A DNA stretch of 64,000 bases, taken from Leifsonia psychrotolerans. Lineage in GTDB: Bacteria; Actinomycetota; Actinomycetes; Actinomycetales; Microbacteriaceae. Shown piece after piece: positions 34,949 to 43,121 of the stretch. Under the pieces are notes generated by a model. That model was not told the DNA's origin. It was given only the letters and a program-made list of their open reading frames with translations, and did not search any database. The DNA is taken from positions 3,224,001 to 3,288,000 of the forward strand of contig NZ_JACCFM010000001.1 of assembly GCF_013410665.1 (NCBI RefSeq), given 5' to 3'. Both the position numbers and the translations under genes were made by a program. The number at the start of each line of letters is the position of its first letter. Within the stretch, counting starts at the first letter, position 1.

Positions 34949-35782
34949 GTGTTGAGGGTAGATGCTCGCGGGGAGGCTGTGCACAGGTCTGCTGCGCGCG
35001 CGGACGCGGTGACGGGGGCCGCTGATCACCGCGCCGCTGTAGCTGCGACCGCTGTACCTGCGACCTCTGTACCTGCGACCGCTATACCTGCGACCGCTGT
35101 GCCGCGTGCGCTGGGGTCAGCGGATGCGATCGCCGCGTTCGTCGCGCGGCTGGCCGCCGTGCCGGTGCGTGCGAACGCGGTCAATCAGTTCGATGAGACG
35201 CGCCCTGAGAACGCCGTGCGGCGGCGCAATCTCGAGCTGTACCTCTTGGAAATGGCCCACCGCGCACCGAGGGTGCTGCTGGTGGGCGAGGCGCCCAGTT
35301 ATCGGGGAATGCGGATCACCGGGGTGCCATTCACGAACCGCGTGCTGCTGCAGAACGGGGTGTCTGCATTCGGGCTGCTCGGGCCGGGCAAAGGGTATGT
35401 CGAACCGCCCGACTTTCCGCGGGTTGCCCTCGAGCCCACCGCGAGCGTGCTCTGGCAGGTGCTCGCCGAGCTGGGCTTTCTTCCGCTGCTCTGGAGTGCA
35501 TTTCCGTTGCATCCGTTTCGCGCCGGCAACCCGCTCACGAACCGCCTGCCGGCGAGTGCCGAGATCGCGGTCGGTCGACCGCTCTGGCAAGAATTGGCGG
35601 AGCTGTTTTCGATCACCCGAGTGGTCGCGGTCGGCAACGTGGGCTACCGCAGCGTCGTCACGGTGTATCCGGAGGTCGTGAAGGTGCGGCATCCGTCTCA
35701 CGGGGGCAAGGTCGCCTTCCGGAACGGCCTGGCCGACCTGTTGGCCGCCGGAATCGACGATGTGGCGGTTGATTCACGGTGA
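34949..35782 (+). CDS. Uracil-DNA glycosylase-like protein with repetitive N-terminus
   Basis: 277 residues from GTG 34949 or TTG 34952, with AAGGAGG just upstream. Residues 30-50 are a low-complexity run (ATAVPATSVPATAIPATAVP) encoded by imperfect 15-bp repeats. The body contains VLLVGEAPSYRGMRITGVPF, a UDG motif-1-like GEAP segment, and VVKVRHPSHGGKVAF, a motif-2-like HPS loop. These match the UDG superfamily, which excises uracil from DNA. The exact UDG class is unclear. It is clustered with AlkD, so this may be a DNA-repair neighbourhood. Its TGA lies at the start of the family B palindrome. Confidence 0.78.
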   Translation: MLRVDARGEAVHRSAARADAVTGAADHRAAVAATAVPATSVPATAIPATAVPRALGSADAIAAFVARLAAVPVRANAVNQFDETRPENAVRRRNLELYLLEMAHRAPRVLLVGEAPSYRGMRITGVPFTNRVLLQNGVSAFGLLGPGKGYVEPPDFPRVALEPTASVLWQVLAELGFLPLLWSAFPLHPFRAGNPLTNRLPASAEIAVGRPLWQELAELFSITRVVAVGNVGYRSVVTVYPEVVKVRHPSHGGKVAFRNGLADLLAAGIDDVAVDSR

Positions 35783-35837
35783 GGTCGCGCAGATGACCCT
35801 TCCTGGGACTCGGGAAGGGTCATCTGCGCGACCTCAC
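35779..35837. repeat. Palindrome family B, copy 2 (perfect 25-bp arms)
   Basis: Arms 35779-35803 and 35813-35837 are perfect inverted repeats around a 9-bp loop. They begin GTGAGGTCGCGCAG and end GACCCTTCC. The left arm overlaps the stop codon of the UDG-like gene, and the right arm ends 20 bp before the stop of the convergent methyltransferase gene, a fitting place for a bidirectional terminator. Confidence 0.95.
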
Positions 35838-35856
35838 ACGGACGTGGGTGAGCGTT

Positions 35857-37056
35857 CTACGCGGTGGCGAGCCGCCAGAGTGAGGTAACCTCGGCGGCCC
35901 GGGCCGCATAGAGCGGGTCGGAGCGGTCGGTGGCCCGCGGATGCGTCGGGCGCGTGTCGAGGCGAGCAACGACGATGAGCCCCGCGGCGTCGATCAGGTC
36001 GAGCAGTTCGCCGCGGGAGCGCAGGCCGAGCCGCTCGGCGATGTCGGAGATGATCAGCCAGCCCTCGCCGCCGGGGTTCAGGTGAGCGGCCAGCCCGGTG
36101 AGGAAGCCGCGCAGCATCCGGCTGTCGGGATCGTAGACGGCGTGGTCGGTCGAGGTGGTGGCCTCGGCCGGAATCCACGGCGGGTTGCAGACGATGAGGT
36201 CTGCGGTGCCCTCGGCAAACAGATCCGCACGCACGATGTCCACGCGATCGCTCAGGCCGAGACGCGTGATGTTGTCGGTGGCGCAGGCCAGTGCTCGGTC
36301 ATCGAGGTCGGTGCCCTGCACCCGGGTGACGCCGCGGGTCGCGAGGATCGCGGACAGAACGCCCGTTCCGACGCCGATGTCGAACGCGATGCCGCCGGCG
36401 TCGGTCGCTGCGCCCGGCAATGGAGCCTGGGCGACGAGGTCGAGGTATTCGCCGCGGATGGGAGAGAAGACCCCGTAGTGCGGGTGAATGCGGGCGCCGA
36501 GCGCCGGGACCGGCACGCCCTGCTCGCGCCACTCGTGCGCGCCGATCACGCCGACGAGTTCGCGCAGCGAGATCAGCGAGTCCACCGTGTCCCGTGAGTC
36601 CACCGTGTCCACCGCGGATTCGGCCGCCGCCGCGCCACGCACTGCACCGAACGCTTCGACGCAGGCAGTGCGCACATCGGGAGCCCGACGCAGCGGCACC
36701 GCGAAGTCGGCGTCAAGCGGCACGAGAAGCAGGCCGAGGAGGCGGGCGCGGGTGGCGGCATCCGTGCGGTGGGTGCGAAATGCCTGGGTCAGGTCGGTGT
36801 GCCGCGGCTTCTGACGCTTATCGATGCGGGCGCCGAGCGCCGACAGCAGCTGGCGGGCGTTGTTGAAATCGCCGCGCCAGAGCAGTGCGGTGCCGGATGC
36901 CGCGTGCCGGTAGGCCGCATCGGCCGTCGTTGTGTCGTCGGCGATCACAATGCGGGTCGGCGCGGGCCAGCCGCCGTCGGAACGCCAGAGCGCGCTCTGC
37001 GCTTCACCGTTTTCGACCCAGCTGACGCGTGCGGCCGGGGGCGAGGTGCGGGGCAT
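35857..37056 (-). CDS. Class I SAM-dependent methyltransferase with NPPW motif
   Basis: 399 residues from ATG 37056. The first 200 residues are an unassigned helical domain. The catalytic half has the SAM motif IAFDIGVGTGVLSAILA near 230, the acidic loop GTDLDDRA, and the target motif LIVCNPPWIPAE near 290. NPPW/NPPY is found in methyltransferases acting on amide or exocyclic amine nitrogens (PrmC/HemK, RsmC, small MTase). Bipartite actinobacterial homologues are often annotated simply as methyltransferase. A 61-residue N-terminal extension is possible but would be Arg-rich and encoded by a tandem repeat, so it was rejected. Confidence 0.83.
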   Translation of the reverse strand: MPRTSPPAARVSWVENGEAQSALWRSDGGWPAPTRIVIADDTTTADAAYRHAASGTALLWRGDFNNARQLLSALGARIDKRQKPRHTDLTQAFRTHRTDAATRARLLGLLLVPLDADFAVPLRRAPDVRTACVEAFGAVRGAAAAESAVDTVDSRDTVDSLISLRELVGVIGAHEWREQGVPVPALGARIHPHYGVFSPIRGEYLDLVAQAPLPGAATDAGGIAFDIGVGTGVLSAILATRGVTRVQGTDLDDRALACATDNITRLGLSDRVDIVRADLFAEGTADLIVCNPPWIPAEATTSTDHAVYDPDSRMLRGFLTGLAAHLNPGGEGWLIISDIAERLGLRSRGELLDLIDAAGLIVVARLDTRPTHPRATDRSDPLYAARAAEVTSLWRLATA

Positions 37057-37169
37057 GCGGCCAGTTTCTGTGACACGACACGGCTGGGCAAAACCGCCCT
37101 CGGCTCGTGCACGGAGGGTGGTGCGGAGCGATCCGCTGACGCGTCCCAGTATCGCAGGCCGCCCTGCTC

Positions 37170-37230
37170 GCTCGCCCGCGCTCGCCCGCGTTCGCCCGCG
37201 TTCGCCCGCGTTCGCCCGCGTTCGCCGCGT
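37170..37230. repeat. 10-bp tandem repeat (TTCGCCCGCG)
   Basis: About six copies of TTCGCCCGCG, the first two with a C at position 1, lie upstream of the methyltransferase gene. The gap 37057-37528 has no supported gene. It holds this array, the family D palindrome and a run of GACCGGCC units near 37446-37495. Confidence 0.88.
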
Positions 37231-37247
37231 TCGCGTCACACAGCCCG

Positions 37248-37304
37248 CGAGAGTGCAGTTGTTGTTGCTTCAGCGCGCTCAGAACCCCAACAACTGCACT
37301 CTCG
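37248..37304. repeat. Palindrome family D, copy 1
   Basis: The left arm 37248-37271 starts CGAGAGTGCAGTTGTTG. The right arm ends CAACAACTGCACTCTCG at 37304. The outer 17 bp pair perfectly and the inner part has diverged. The left arm is identical to copy 2 at 42900-42956. Confidence 0.9.
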
Positions 37305-37528
37305 CGAACGGCGGAGGGGAAACCGGGCGGCCGTTGGAAACACGTCAGGACTGGCCGGGAATCCGCACAGGTTTCGTGAGGATCCGTCCGGCGCCTCGGG
37401 TGAGGGCGTAGAAATCTTGGTATGTCTCCGAAACGTCACCGCACGAATGACCGGCCCAGCGACCGGCCGAATGACCGGCCCCGCGACCGGCCCAACGGAT
37501 GCCCCGCCACGGCCGCACGGTTGTCACG

Positions 37529-38092
37529 ATGACCCTTACCCATATTCTTCCGACGCTGCGGCGCAGCATCCCCGACCCAATCGACCTCGATCTGTGGCCG
37601 GAGTTGACCCGAGCCAGCACCACCGACATCACGGTGTCGGGAATCTCGCTGATGCATGTTGTGGACCTGTGCGGCACTCCGTGCGTGCACACGGCCGCGG
37701 CCGTGATTCCGGGAACGCGGGGGCGTCCGTCGGCGACGGAACGGGCAACGGCTGTCGTCGTGGGGGTGAAGTCCGTCGAGCGGACAACCGACGGGACGCT
37801 GCGGATCCGCATCGACGCGACTCTCGGAGCCGGTGTCGTGCTGTCGGAGGCGCGCCTGATCGGGCGTGCATCGACGGCGCGGGTCGCGCCGGCACGTCTG
37901 ATGGAGGGGGCGGCAGGCGACGTGGCGCTCCCGCACGGCGTGCCGTCCGATCTGGTCGCGGGGGACCTGGTGGCGCTCCCGTTTCGGGGTGCCGTGACGC
38001 TCGGCGCGGTGCGGCCGTTCACCGCGCCCGACCACGTGCCGACGTCAACCGGCTGGCTGCTCGACGAACGCCGCCTAGCGCTGCTCGAGTAG
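37529..38092 (+). CDS. Hypothetical protein
   Basis: 187 residues from ATG 37529, starting MTLTHILPTLRRSIPDPIDL. It looks like a real gene: third codon positions are strongly G/C and the residue mix is normal. A conserved-looking core is TDITVSGISLMHVVDLCGTP, followed by a possibly paired Cys, and a beta-rich region to about 150. No signal peptide, membrane helix or known family was recognised. The antisense frame over the same DNA is Arg/Ser-rich and was rejected. The preceding GACCGGCC repeats may be part of its leader. Confidence 0.6.
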   Translation: MTLTHILPTLRRSIPDPIDLDLWPELTRASTTDITVSGISLMHVVDLCGTPCVHTAAAVIPGTRGRPSATERATAVVVGVKSVERTTDGTLRIRIDATLGAGVVLSEARLIGRASTARVAPARLMEGAAGDVALPHGVPSDLVAGDLVALPFRGAVTLGAVRPFTAPDHVPTSTGWLLDERRLALLE

Positions 38093-38459
38093 TGGGCAGC
38101 CCCTGACCGGCCTGACCGGCCTGACCGGTGAGGTGGCGAGACTCTCCGAGTTTTACGATTGCGGGCGAATTCGAAGGATGCCGGCTCGAGAATCGACGGG
38201 CGCGTGCAGGTGTGGATTCAGGCGGCGTGTACCGTGCCGGCCGGCATTTCACGGGGGGAAGGATCCGCCTGAACGTGACCAGCTCGTCGTGGGCACTGAA
38301 GATGCGCATGAAGACATCGTCGGCCTCCCAGACGTCATCGATCTGTCCGATGAGGCGGGGCATTGTGTCACCCAGGGTGGTGTAGCGCAGCCGCCTCAGA
38401 TCTGGACCCTCGACGATGGTGTGCTGGTCGGTGTCGTTTGCGTAGTCGTCACGTGACAT
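38019..38459 (-). CDS. Hypothetical small protein with aberrant C-terminus
   Basis: The ATG at 38459 follows AAAGGGAACG. The first 70 residues (MSRDDYANDTDQHTIVEGPD ... WEADDVFMRIFSAHDELVTF) have ordinary protein character. After RRILPPV the frame turns Arg/Ser/Pro-rich, runs through a 10-bp repeat (GACCGGCCTG, encoding QAGQAGQ) and overlaps the convergent hypothetical gene by about 75 bp. The natural end was probably near residue 75-80, with a frameshift or stop loss. It may be a decaying gene. No family recognised. Confidence 0.4.
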   Translation of the reverse strand: MSRDDYANDTDQHTIVEGPDLRRLRYTTLGDTMPRLIGQIDDVWEADDVFMRIFSAHDELVTFRRILPPVKCRPARYTPPESTPARARRFSSRHPSNSPAIVKLGESRHLTGQAGQAGQGLPTTRAALGGVRRAASRLTSARGRAR

Positions 38460-38589
38460 CGTTCCCTTTGAGGCTCGGGATTCGACGCGGAAATCTGACG
38501 CTCTGCACCATCGCGCTGAAAACTGCTCCAACATCGAGAACTCGGTGAGAAGCCTGCGGATGCCGCCCCGCGAGCATCCGGTGCCGTGC

Positions 38590-39582
38590 CTACGCGAGTG
38601 CCGGCATGACCTCGCGCTCAAACAGTTCAATGCTCGAGCGGTCGTAGGCAGCCTCGGGGAAGTAGTGGATCGCATAGCCCAGGCCGAGCTTCTGCATGGC
38701 CGTCAAACGCTCGACGACCTGCTCGGGCGTGCCCACGCCGAGAGCATCGCCGCTGCGGTACTCGGCCACGAACGCGGCGGCCCCGTTGACTCCGAGATAC
38801 GGGGATACACGCGCTTCGATCGCATCGATGCGGTCGGATACCTCGGACTCGGTCGCTGCAACGATGGTGTTGAAGTTGCTCGACCGGGTGATCGCCGCAA
38901 AGCTGGTGCCCTCGCGCTCACAGTGTTCGCGCAGCAGCTCGCTCTTGTGGGCGAACTCCTCGGGTGTTCCGCCGAAGTTCGTGTAGTTCGCGTACTTCGC
39001 TGCGATACGCAGCGTGACCTTCTCTCCCCCGCCCGCGATCCACAGCGGGATGCCGCCCTCTTGCAGCGGAAGCGGCCGCACGATGGCGCCATCCACCTTG
39101 TAGTGCTCACCGTTGAGGGTGGCGCTGCCGGTCGTCCAAGCCTGCTTCATGATCTGCACGCCCTCGTTGAGGCGGGCGAGGCGCTCGCCGACGCGCGGGA
39201 AACCGTAGCCGTAGGCCTTCCACTCGTGCTCGTACCAGCCGGCTCCAATGCCCATCTCGATGCGACCGCCTGAAATGAGGTCGGCCGTCGCGGCGACCTT
39301 CGCCAGATAGACCGGATTGCGGTAACTCATGCAGCTGCACATCTGGCCGAGCCGTACGCGCGTTGTCGTGGCGGCGAAGGCGGCCATGAGGGTCCAGGCT
39401 TCGTGGGTCGCTTCTTCGGTGGGAACCGGAACGGTGTGGAAGTGGTCGTAGACCCAGATCGATTCCCAGGCGCCGGCATCCGCATGCGCAGCCAGGCTGC
39501 TCATGGCAGCCCATTGCTCGGCCGGATCGATGCCAACGAGGTCGTGCCGCCAGCCTTGGGGTACAAAGAGTCCGAATCGCAT
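38590..39582 (-). CDS. LLM-class F420-type oxidoreductase linked to an SsuABC-like transporter
   Basis: 330 residues from ATG 39582. MRFGLFVPQGWRHDL, the DHFHTVP strand, ATADLISGGRIEMGIGAGWY and the C-terminal SSIELFEREVMPALA are those of luciferase-like oxidoreductases of the F420-dependent subgroup. A TIM-barrel enzyme using F420 (or FMN) as hydride carrier or co-substrate. It is last in a minus-strand group with an SsuB/A/C-type importer. SsuD, the FMNH2-dependent alkanesulfonate monooxygenase, is also an LLM protein, so a role on the imported compound is plausible but unproven. Confidence 0.87.
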   Translation of the reverse strand: MRFGLFVPQGWRHDLVGIDPAEQWAAMSSLAAHADAGAWESIWVYDHFHTVPVPTEEATHEAWTLMAAFAATTTRVRLGQMCSCMSYRNPVYLAKVAATADLISGGRIEMGIGAGWYEHEWKAYGYGFPRVGERLARLNEGVQIMKQAWTTGSATLNGEHYKVDGAIVRPLPLQEGGIPLWIAGGGEKVTLRIAAKYANYTNFGGTPEEFAHKSELLREHCEREGTSFAAITRSSNFNTIVAATESEVSDRIDAIEARVSPYLGVNGAAAFVAEYRSGDALGVGTPEQVVERLTAMQKLGLGYAIHYFPEAAYDRSSIELFEREVMPALA

Positions 39583-39662
39583 GCACACAGCCTAGGGTCC
39601 CGGCGCCTCAGGGTAGGGACTTCTCAGCACGCCCAGCGGGTCGGGTGAGCGGACGACGGGCG

Positions 39663-40538
39663 TCACGCCCAGCGGCGAGTCGCCCAGCGCTCGAGGATGC
39701 CGACGAGGGCATCCGTCAGCTTGCCGAGCACGGCAAGCAGAATGATGGCCAACAGGATGCGGTCGATGCGCCCGTTCCCGCCCGATTCCGAGAGCAGGAA
39801 GCCGAGCCCCATCGACGCGGCGAGCAGTTCGGCGGCAACGAGGAACAGCCACGATTGCGCGAGAGCCAGTCGTAGCCCCGAGATGACCGTCGGGACAGCG
39901 GCCGGCAGCTGCACGGTGAGGAAGAGTTGCACCCCGCTGAGACCGAACGCGCGGCCGGCCTCGACGAGCTGCGCGTCGACGTGGCGGAGCGCCTGCGCGA
40001 CCGTCGTGTAGACGGGAAAGAACGCGCCGATCGCGATGAGGGTGAGTTTGGAGTCCTCTTGGATTCCGAGCCAGAGCAGCAGCAGGGGCACCCAGGCCAG
40101 CGAGGGCACGGCTCGGATCGCGCCGAGAGTGGGGCCGAGCAGGATGTCGGCGGCCCGCGAGAGGCCGACGAAGGCGCCGACGACGAGTCCGAGGCTGGCG
40201 CCGATGGCAAACCCGATGAGTACGCGTTGCGTCGAGATCGCCACATAGAGGGTGAGCAGCCCGCGGTCGAAGAGGTCGACGCCCGCCTCCCACACCATGA
40301 CCGGTGAGGGCAGCTGGGATGTGTTGATGAGTCCGGTTGTGGTACCGATCTGCCAGACCGCGAAGATCAGTGCGGGCAGCAGCAGGCCGCCGAGTACGAC
40401 GGCCCAGCGGCGGGCGCCGAAGCGCGCGGAGGAGCCGAGCCCGTAGCCCCGGGCGGCCGGGCCCCGGGCAGCCGGGCCTCTGCCGAACGGGTGGCTAGCG
40501 GCCGGGCCACCCGGCCCGCTGGTGGCGGTGTCAATCAT
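39663..40538 (-). CDS. ABC transporter permease (SsuC/TauC-like)
   Basis: 291 residues. A Gly/Pro/Arg-rich N-terminus of about 40 residues is followed by six membrane helices. The EAA-loop region, VDAQLVEAGRAFGLSGVQLF, lies near 185-205. This is the nitrate/sulfonate/taurine permease fold. It pairs with the upstream substrate-binding protein and ATPase and sits 75 bp before the LLM oxidoreductase. Confidence 0.92.
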   Translation of the reverse strand: MIDTATSGPGGPAASHPFGRGPAARGPAARGYGLGSSARFGARRWAVVLGGLLLPALIFAVWQIGTTTGLINTSQLPSPVMVWEAGVDLFDRGLLTLYVAISTQRVLIGFAIGASLGLVVGAFVGLSRAADILLGPTLGAIRAVPSLAWVPLLLLWLGIQEDSKLTLIAIGAFFPVYTTVAQALRHVDAQLVEAGRAFGLSGVQLFLTVQLPAAVPTVISGLRLALAQSWLFLVAAELLAASMGLGFLLSESGGNGRIDRILLAIILLAVLGKLTDALVGILERWATRRWA

Positions 40539-40601
40539 CGGTTGTGGTCCTGTTCAACGAGTGTCGGGTTGCGGGAGGAGAGGTCGCGCCCGACCTGCTC
40601 C

Positions 40602-40692
40602 CACAACTCCTGCATTTCCTTCGCCCCAGTGGCGTGATCCGCCGAAAGACGGGCCGCACCGAAATCGGCACTGAGAAATTGCAGGAGTTGTG
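40602..40692. repeat. Palindrome family E (single copy, 17-18-bp arms)
   Basis: CACAACTCCTGCATTTC at 40602-40618 and GAAATTGCAGGAGTTGTG at 40675-40692 form an inverted repeat around a 56-bp loop. It lies between the genes for the substrate-binding protein and the permease and could attenuate the distal genes. The layout resembles family C (long arms, about 50-bp loop). Confidence 0.85.
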
Positions 40693-40717
40693 AACGGGAT
40701 GCCGGCGCGACGCGAGG

Positions 40718-41761
40718 CTATTTGATCGCCGAGGCGTCGGCCTTCGTCGCAAACGTCGGGTTCAGCAGGGTGGCGAGGGCGTCGTTGATCTTGCCCTGGT
40801 TGGGTACGTCGCCGGTGGCGACGAAGGTCGGGCCGATCTTCGTGAGTACCTTCAGCTGCGCGTCACCGGGAACGTTGTCAATGTCGAGGTTCGTGCGCTC
40901 GGCAATCACCGTGGTGGCCACGGCGAGGTCAAGTCCCGCGACATCGGAGAGGATCTGGGCGGTCTTCTCCGGGTTGGCCAACGCCCAGACCCGAGCGTGC
41001 TCGTAGGCGTTGACGACGGTCTGGGCGACATCCGGCTTCGCGGTCAGGAACGACTCAGTCGCGTTCAGGAAGCCGTAGCTGTTGAAGTCGACGTTGCGGT
41101 AGATGAGCTGGGCACCGGCCTGCTCGGCGCCGGCCATAATCGGGTCGAGCCCGGCCCAGGCGTCGACCGCGCCGCTCTGCAGAGCAGCCCAGCCGTCGGC
41201 GTGCTGCAGATTCTCGACGACGATGTCCTCAGGCGTGAGGCCCTCAGCCTCGAGAGCCTGCAGCAGGAAGAAGTACGGGTCGGTGCCCTTGGTGGCAGCG
41301 ACATGCGTGCCCTTGAGGTCGGCAACCGACGTGATCGGTGAGCCGTCGGCAACCACGATCGCAGACCACTCCGGCTGGGAGTAGATGTCGATCGTCTGGA
41401 TGGGCGAGCCGTTCGAGCGGGCCAGCAGCGCGGCTGAGCCGGCCGTCGAGCCCACGTCGATGGCGCCGGCGCGCAGGGCCTCGTTGGCCTTGTTTGAGCC
41501 GGCCGACTGCACCCAATTGACCGTCACATCTTGGCTCGCGAGGGCATCCTCGAGCCAGCCCTGATCCTTGATGACCAGGCTGAGCGGATTGTAGGTGGCG
41601 AAGTCGATGGTGAGGGTTCCACCCTGGATGACGGCACCCGCGGAGCCCTTCGATTTGGCTTGGGCGGGCTGATTCTCACCGGCAACACAGCCGCTGAGCA
41701 GCAGGCTGGCAGCCGCGGCGGCAGCGATCAAGGCAGAGGTGGTCACGCGTCGTGTGGTCAT
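40718..41761 (-). CDS. ABC transporter substrate-binding lipoprotein (SsuA/NitT/Tau type)
   Basis: 347 residues. The lipoprotein signal peptide ends in the lipobox LLLSGC near residue 25. The mature part has the periplasmic-binding fold of the aliphatic sulfonate/nitrate group: IDFATYNPLSLVIKDQGWLE, AGAIDVGSTAGSAALLARSN and DLKGTHVAATKGTDPYFFLL. It captures the substrate for the permease/ATPase pair. Gene order on this strand is ATPase, binding protein, permease, oxidoreductase. Confidence 0.92.
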   Translation of the reverse strand: MTTRRVTTSALIAAAAAASLLLSGCVAGENQPAQAKSKGSAGAVIQGGTLTIDFATYNPLSLVIKDQGWLEDALASQDVTVNWVQSAGSNKANEALRAGAIDVGSTAGSAALLARSNGSPIQTIDIYSQPEWSAIVVADGSPITSVADLKGTHVAATKGTDPYFFLLQALEAEGLTPEDIVVENLQHADGWAALQSGAVDAWAGLDPIMAGAEQAGAQLIYRNVDFNSYGFLNATESFLTAKPDVAQTVVNAYEHARVWALANPEKTAQILSDVAGLDLAVATTVIAERTNLDIDNVPGDAQLKVLTKIGPTFVATGDVPNQGKINDALATLLNPTFATKADASAIK

Positions 41762-41820
41762 GGAGTTCTCTCGGCTAGGGCGGGTGATGGATACTGTGGT
41801 GCTTAAAAACGGATCCCGCG

Positions 41821-42723
41821 TCAGGGGAATCTCGAGGCGGCACCGCGGTGCCGGTCGACGCCGAGGCCGGCGAGTAGCTCGGCCCGCAGCTCGGCGAGTT
41901 CGGCCGAACCGCGGTCGCGGGGGCGTGCGCCCGGCACGACGATCTCGTGTCGGATGCCGGCGGAGCGCTCACCGTCTGAGCGGCCGAGCAGAATGATGCG
42001 GTCCGCCAGCTGCAGGGCTTCATCGACGTCGTGCGTGACGAGTAGCACCGTTGTCGGCGCGGCCTGGTGAACGTCGAGCAGCAGATCCTGCATCTTGAGG
42101 CGGGTCAGAGCGTCGAGGGCGCCGAACGGCTCGTCGAGGAGCAGCACGCCGGGGTTTCGCGCGAGCGCGCGTGCGAGCGAGGCGCGCTGCGCCATGCCGC
42201 CGGAGACTTCCCGCGGGCGGTGCTGGGCGAAGGCGGTCAAGCCGACGAGCTCGAGAAGTTCACGGACGTGAGCCCGCCCGGACGCGCGCGGGGTGCCTCG
42301 CGGCAGTCCGAGGGCCACGTTGGCGGCGAGGGTGCGCCACGGCAGCAGGCGTGGCTCCTGAAAACCCACGGCGCAGCGCGGGTCGATTCCGCGAACGGAG
42401 GTTCCGTCGATCGTGACAGTGCCGGAGGAGGGTGTGTCGAGGCCTCCAGCGATGCGCAGGAGCGTCGACTTTCCGCATCCGCTCGTGCCAAGAATCGCGA
42501 GAATCTCTCCGGCCGGTACCGTGAGCGACACATCGCCCAGTACGGCACGTGGGCCAGCGGATGCGCCGCGTGCGCCGTCGGTGCCGAAAACCCGGCCGAT
42601 GCCGTCGAAAGTAACACTGAACGACGAGTTTTCTCGCGGTGCGACGGGAGGAACGGAAGGAGAATCCGCCCTCACTTCCGCGCGCTGGTCGACGCGGGGG
42701 AGGGTTGCGGTTACGCTCGGCAT
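41821..42723 (-). CDS. ABC transporter ATP-binding protein (SsuB-like)
   Basis: 300 residues. Walker A is GTSGCGKST near 80, followed by the Q-loop in AVGFQEPRLLPW, the signature REVSGGMAQRASLARAL, Walker B GVLLLDEPFGALD and the H-loop LLVTHDVDEAL. This matches ATPases of the sulfonate/nitrate/taurine importers. The extra Ser/Pro-rich 45-residue N-terminus is unusual. The start ATG follows a GGAG motif at 7 nt, and it is probably the first gene of the operon. Confidence 0.93.
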   Translation of the reverse strand: MPSVTATLPRVDQRAEVRADSPSVPPVAPRENSSFSVTFDGIGRVFGTDGARGASAGPRAVLGDVSLTVPAGEILAILGTSGCGKSTLLRIAGGLDTPSSGTVTIDGTSVRGIDPRCAVGFQEPRLLPWRTLAANVALGLPRGTPRASGRAHVRELLELVGLTAFAQHRPREVSGGMAQRASLARALARNPGVLLLDEPFGALDALTRLKMQDLLLDVHQAAPTTVLLVTHDVDEALQLADRIILLGRSDGERSAGIRHEIVVPGARPRDRGSAELAELRAELLAGLGVDRHRGAASRFP

Positions 42724-42899
42724 CGTTCAACTCCGTCTCTCGTCTCGGTGGAATTTCCTCGACGTTATCGACTTGCCCGTGCGCGCCGCAGGGCCGCTGA
42801 CGCGGGGCGTAACAGTCTCGTCGCGGCCGGGCCCCTCCGGGCCCGCGTGCCGACCGGCCCCTCCGGGTTCTCCTGTCGACGGGTCCCTCCGGGTTCTCG

Positions 42900-42956
42900 C
42901 GAGAGTGCAGTTGTTGTTGCTTCCGGGTGCGTGAAGCAACAACAACTGCACTCTCG
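42900..42956. repeat. Palindrome family D, copy 2 (perfect 24-bp arms)
   Basis: Arms 42900-42923 and 42933-42956 are perfect inverted repeats around a 9-bp loop; the arm begins CGAGAGTGCAGTTGTTGTTG. The surrounding 398-bp gap (42724-43121) holds no supported gene. It contains CCCCTCCGGG-type repeats before the palindrome and a 12-bp GGGGCCGACGAG tandem repeat at about 42974-43012. Confidence 0.95.
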
Positions 42957-43121
42957 TGGCAAGATCTGGCTGACGAGGGGCCGACGAGGGGCTGACGAGG
43001 GGCCGACGAGGCGACAAGGCGGGCGACGAGTGAGCGCGCGACGGGCTCACGACGCGCGACGGGCGGCAGCCAGAACCGCCTCGGGTCACGCGGGAGCGGC
43101 GAACCTTGCAATGATGGAACT

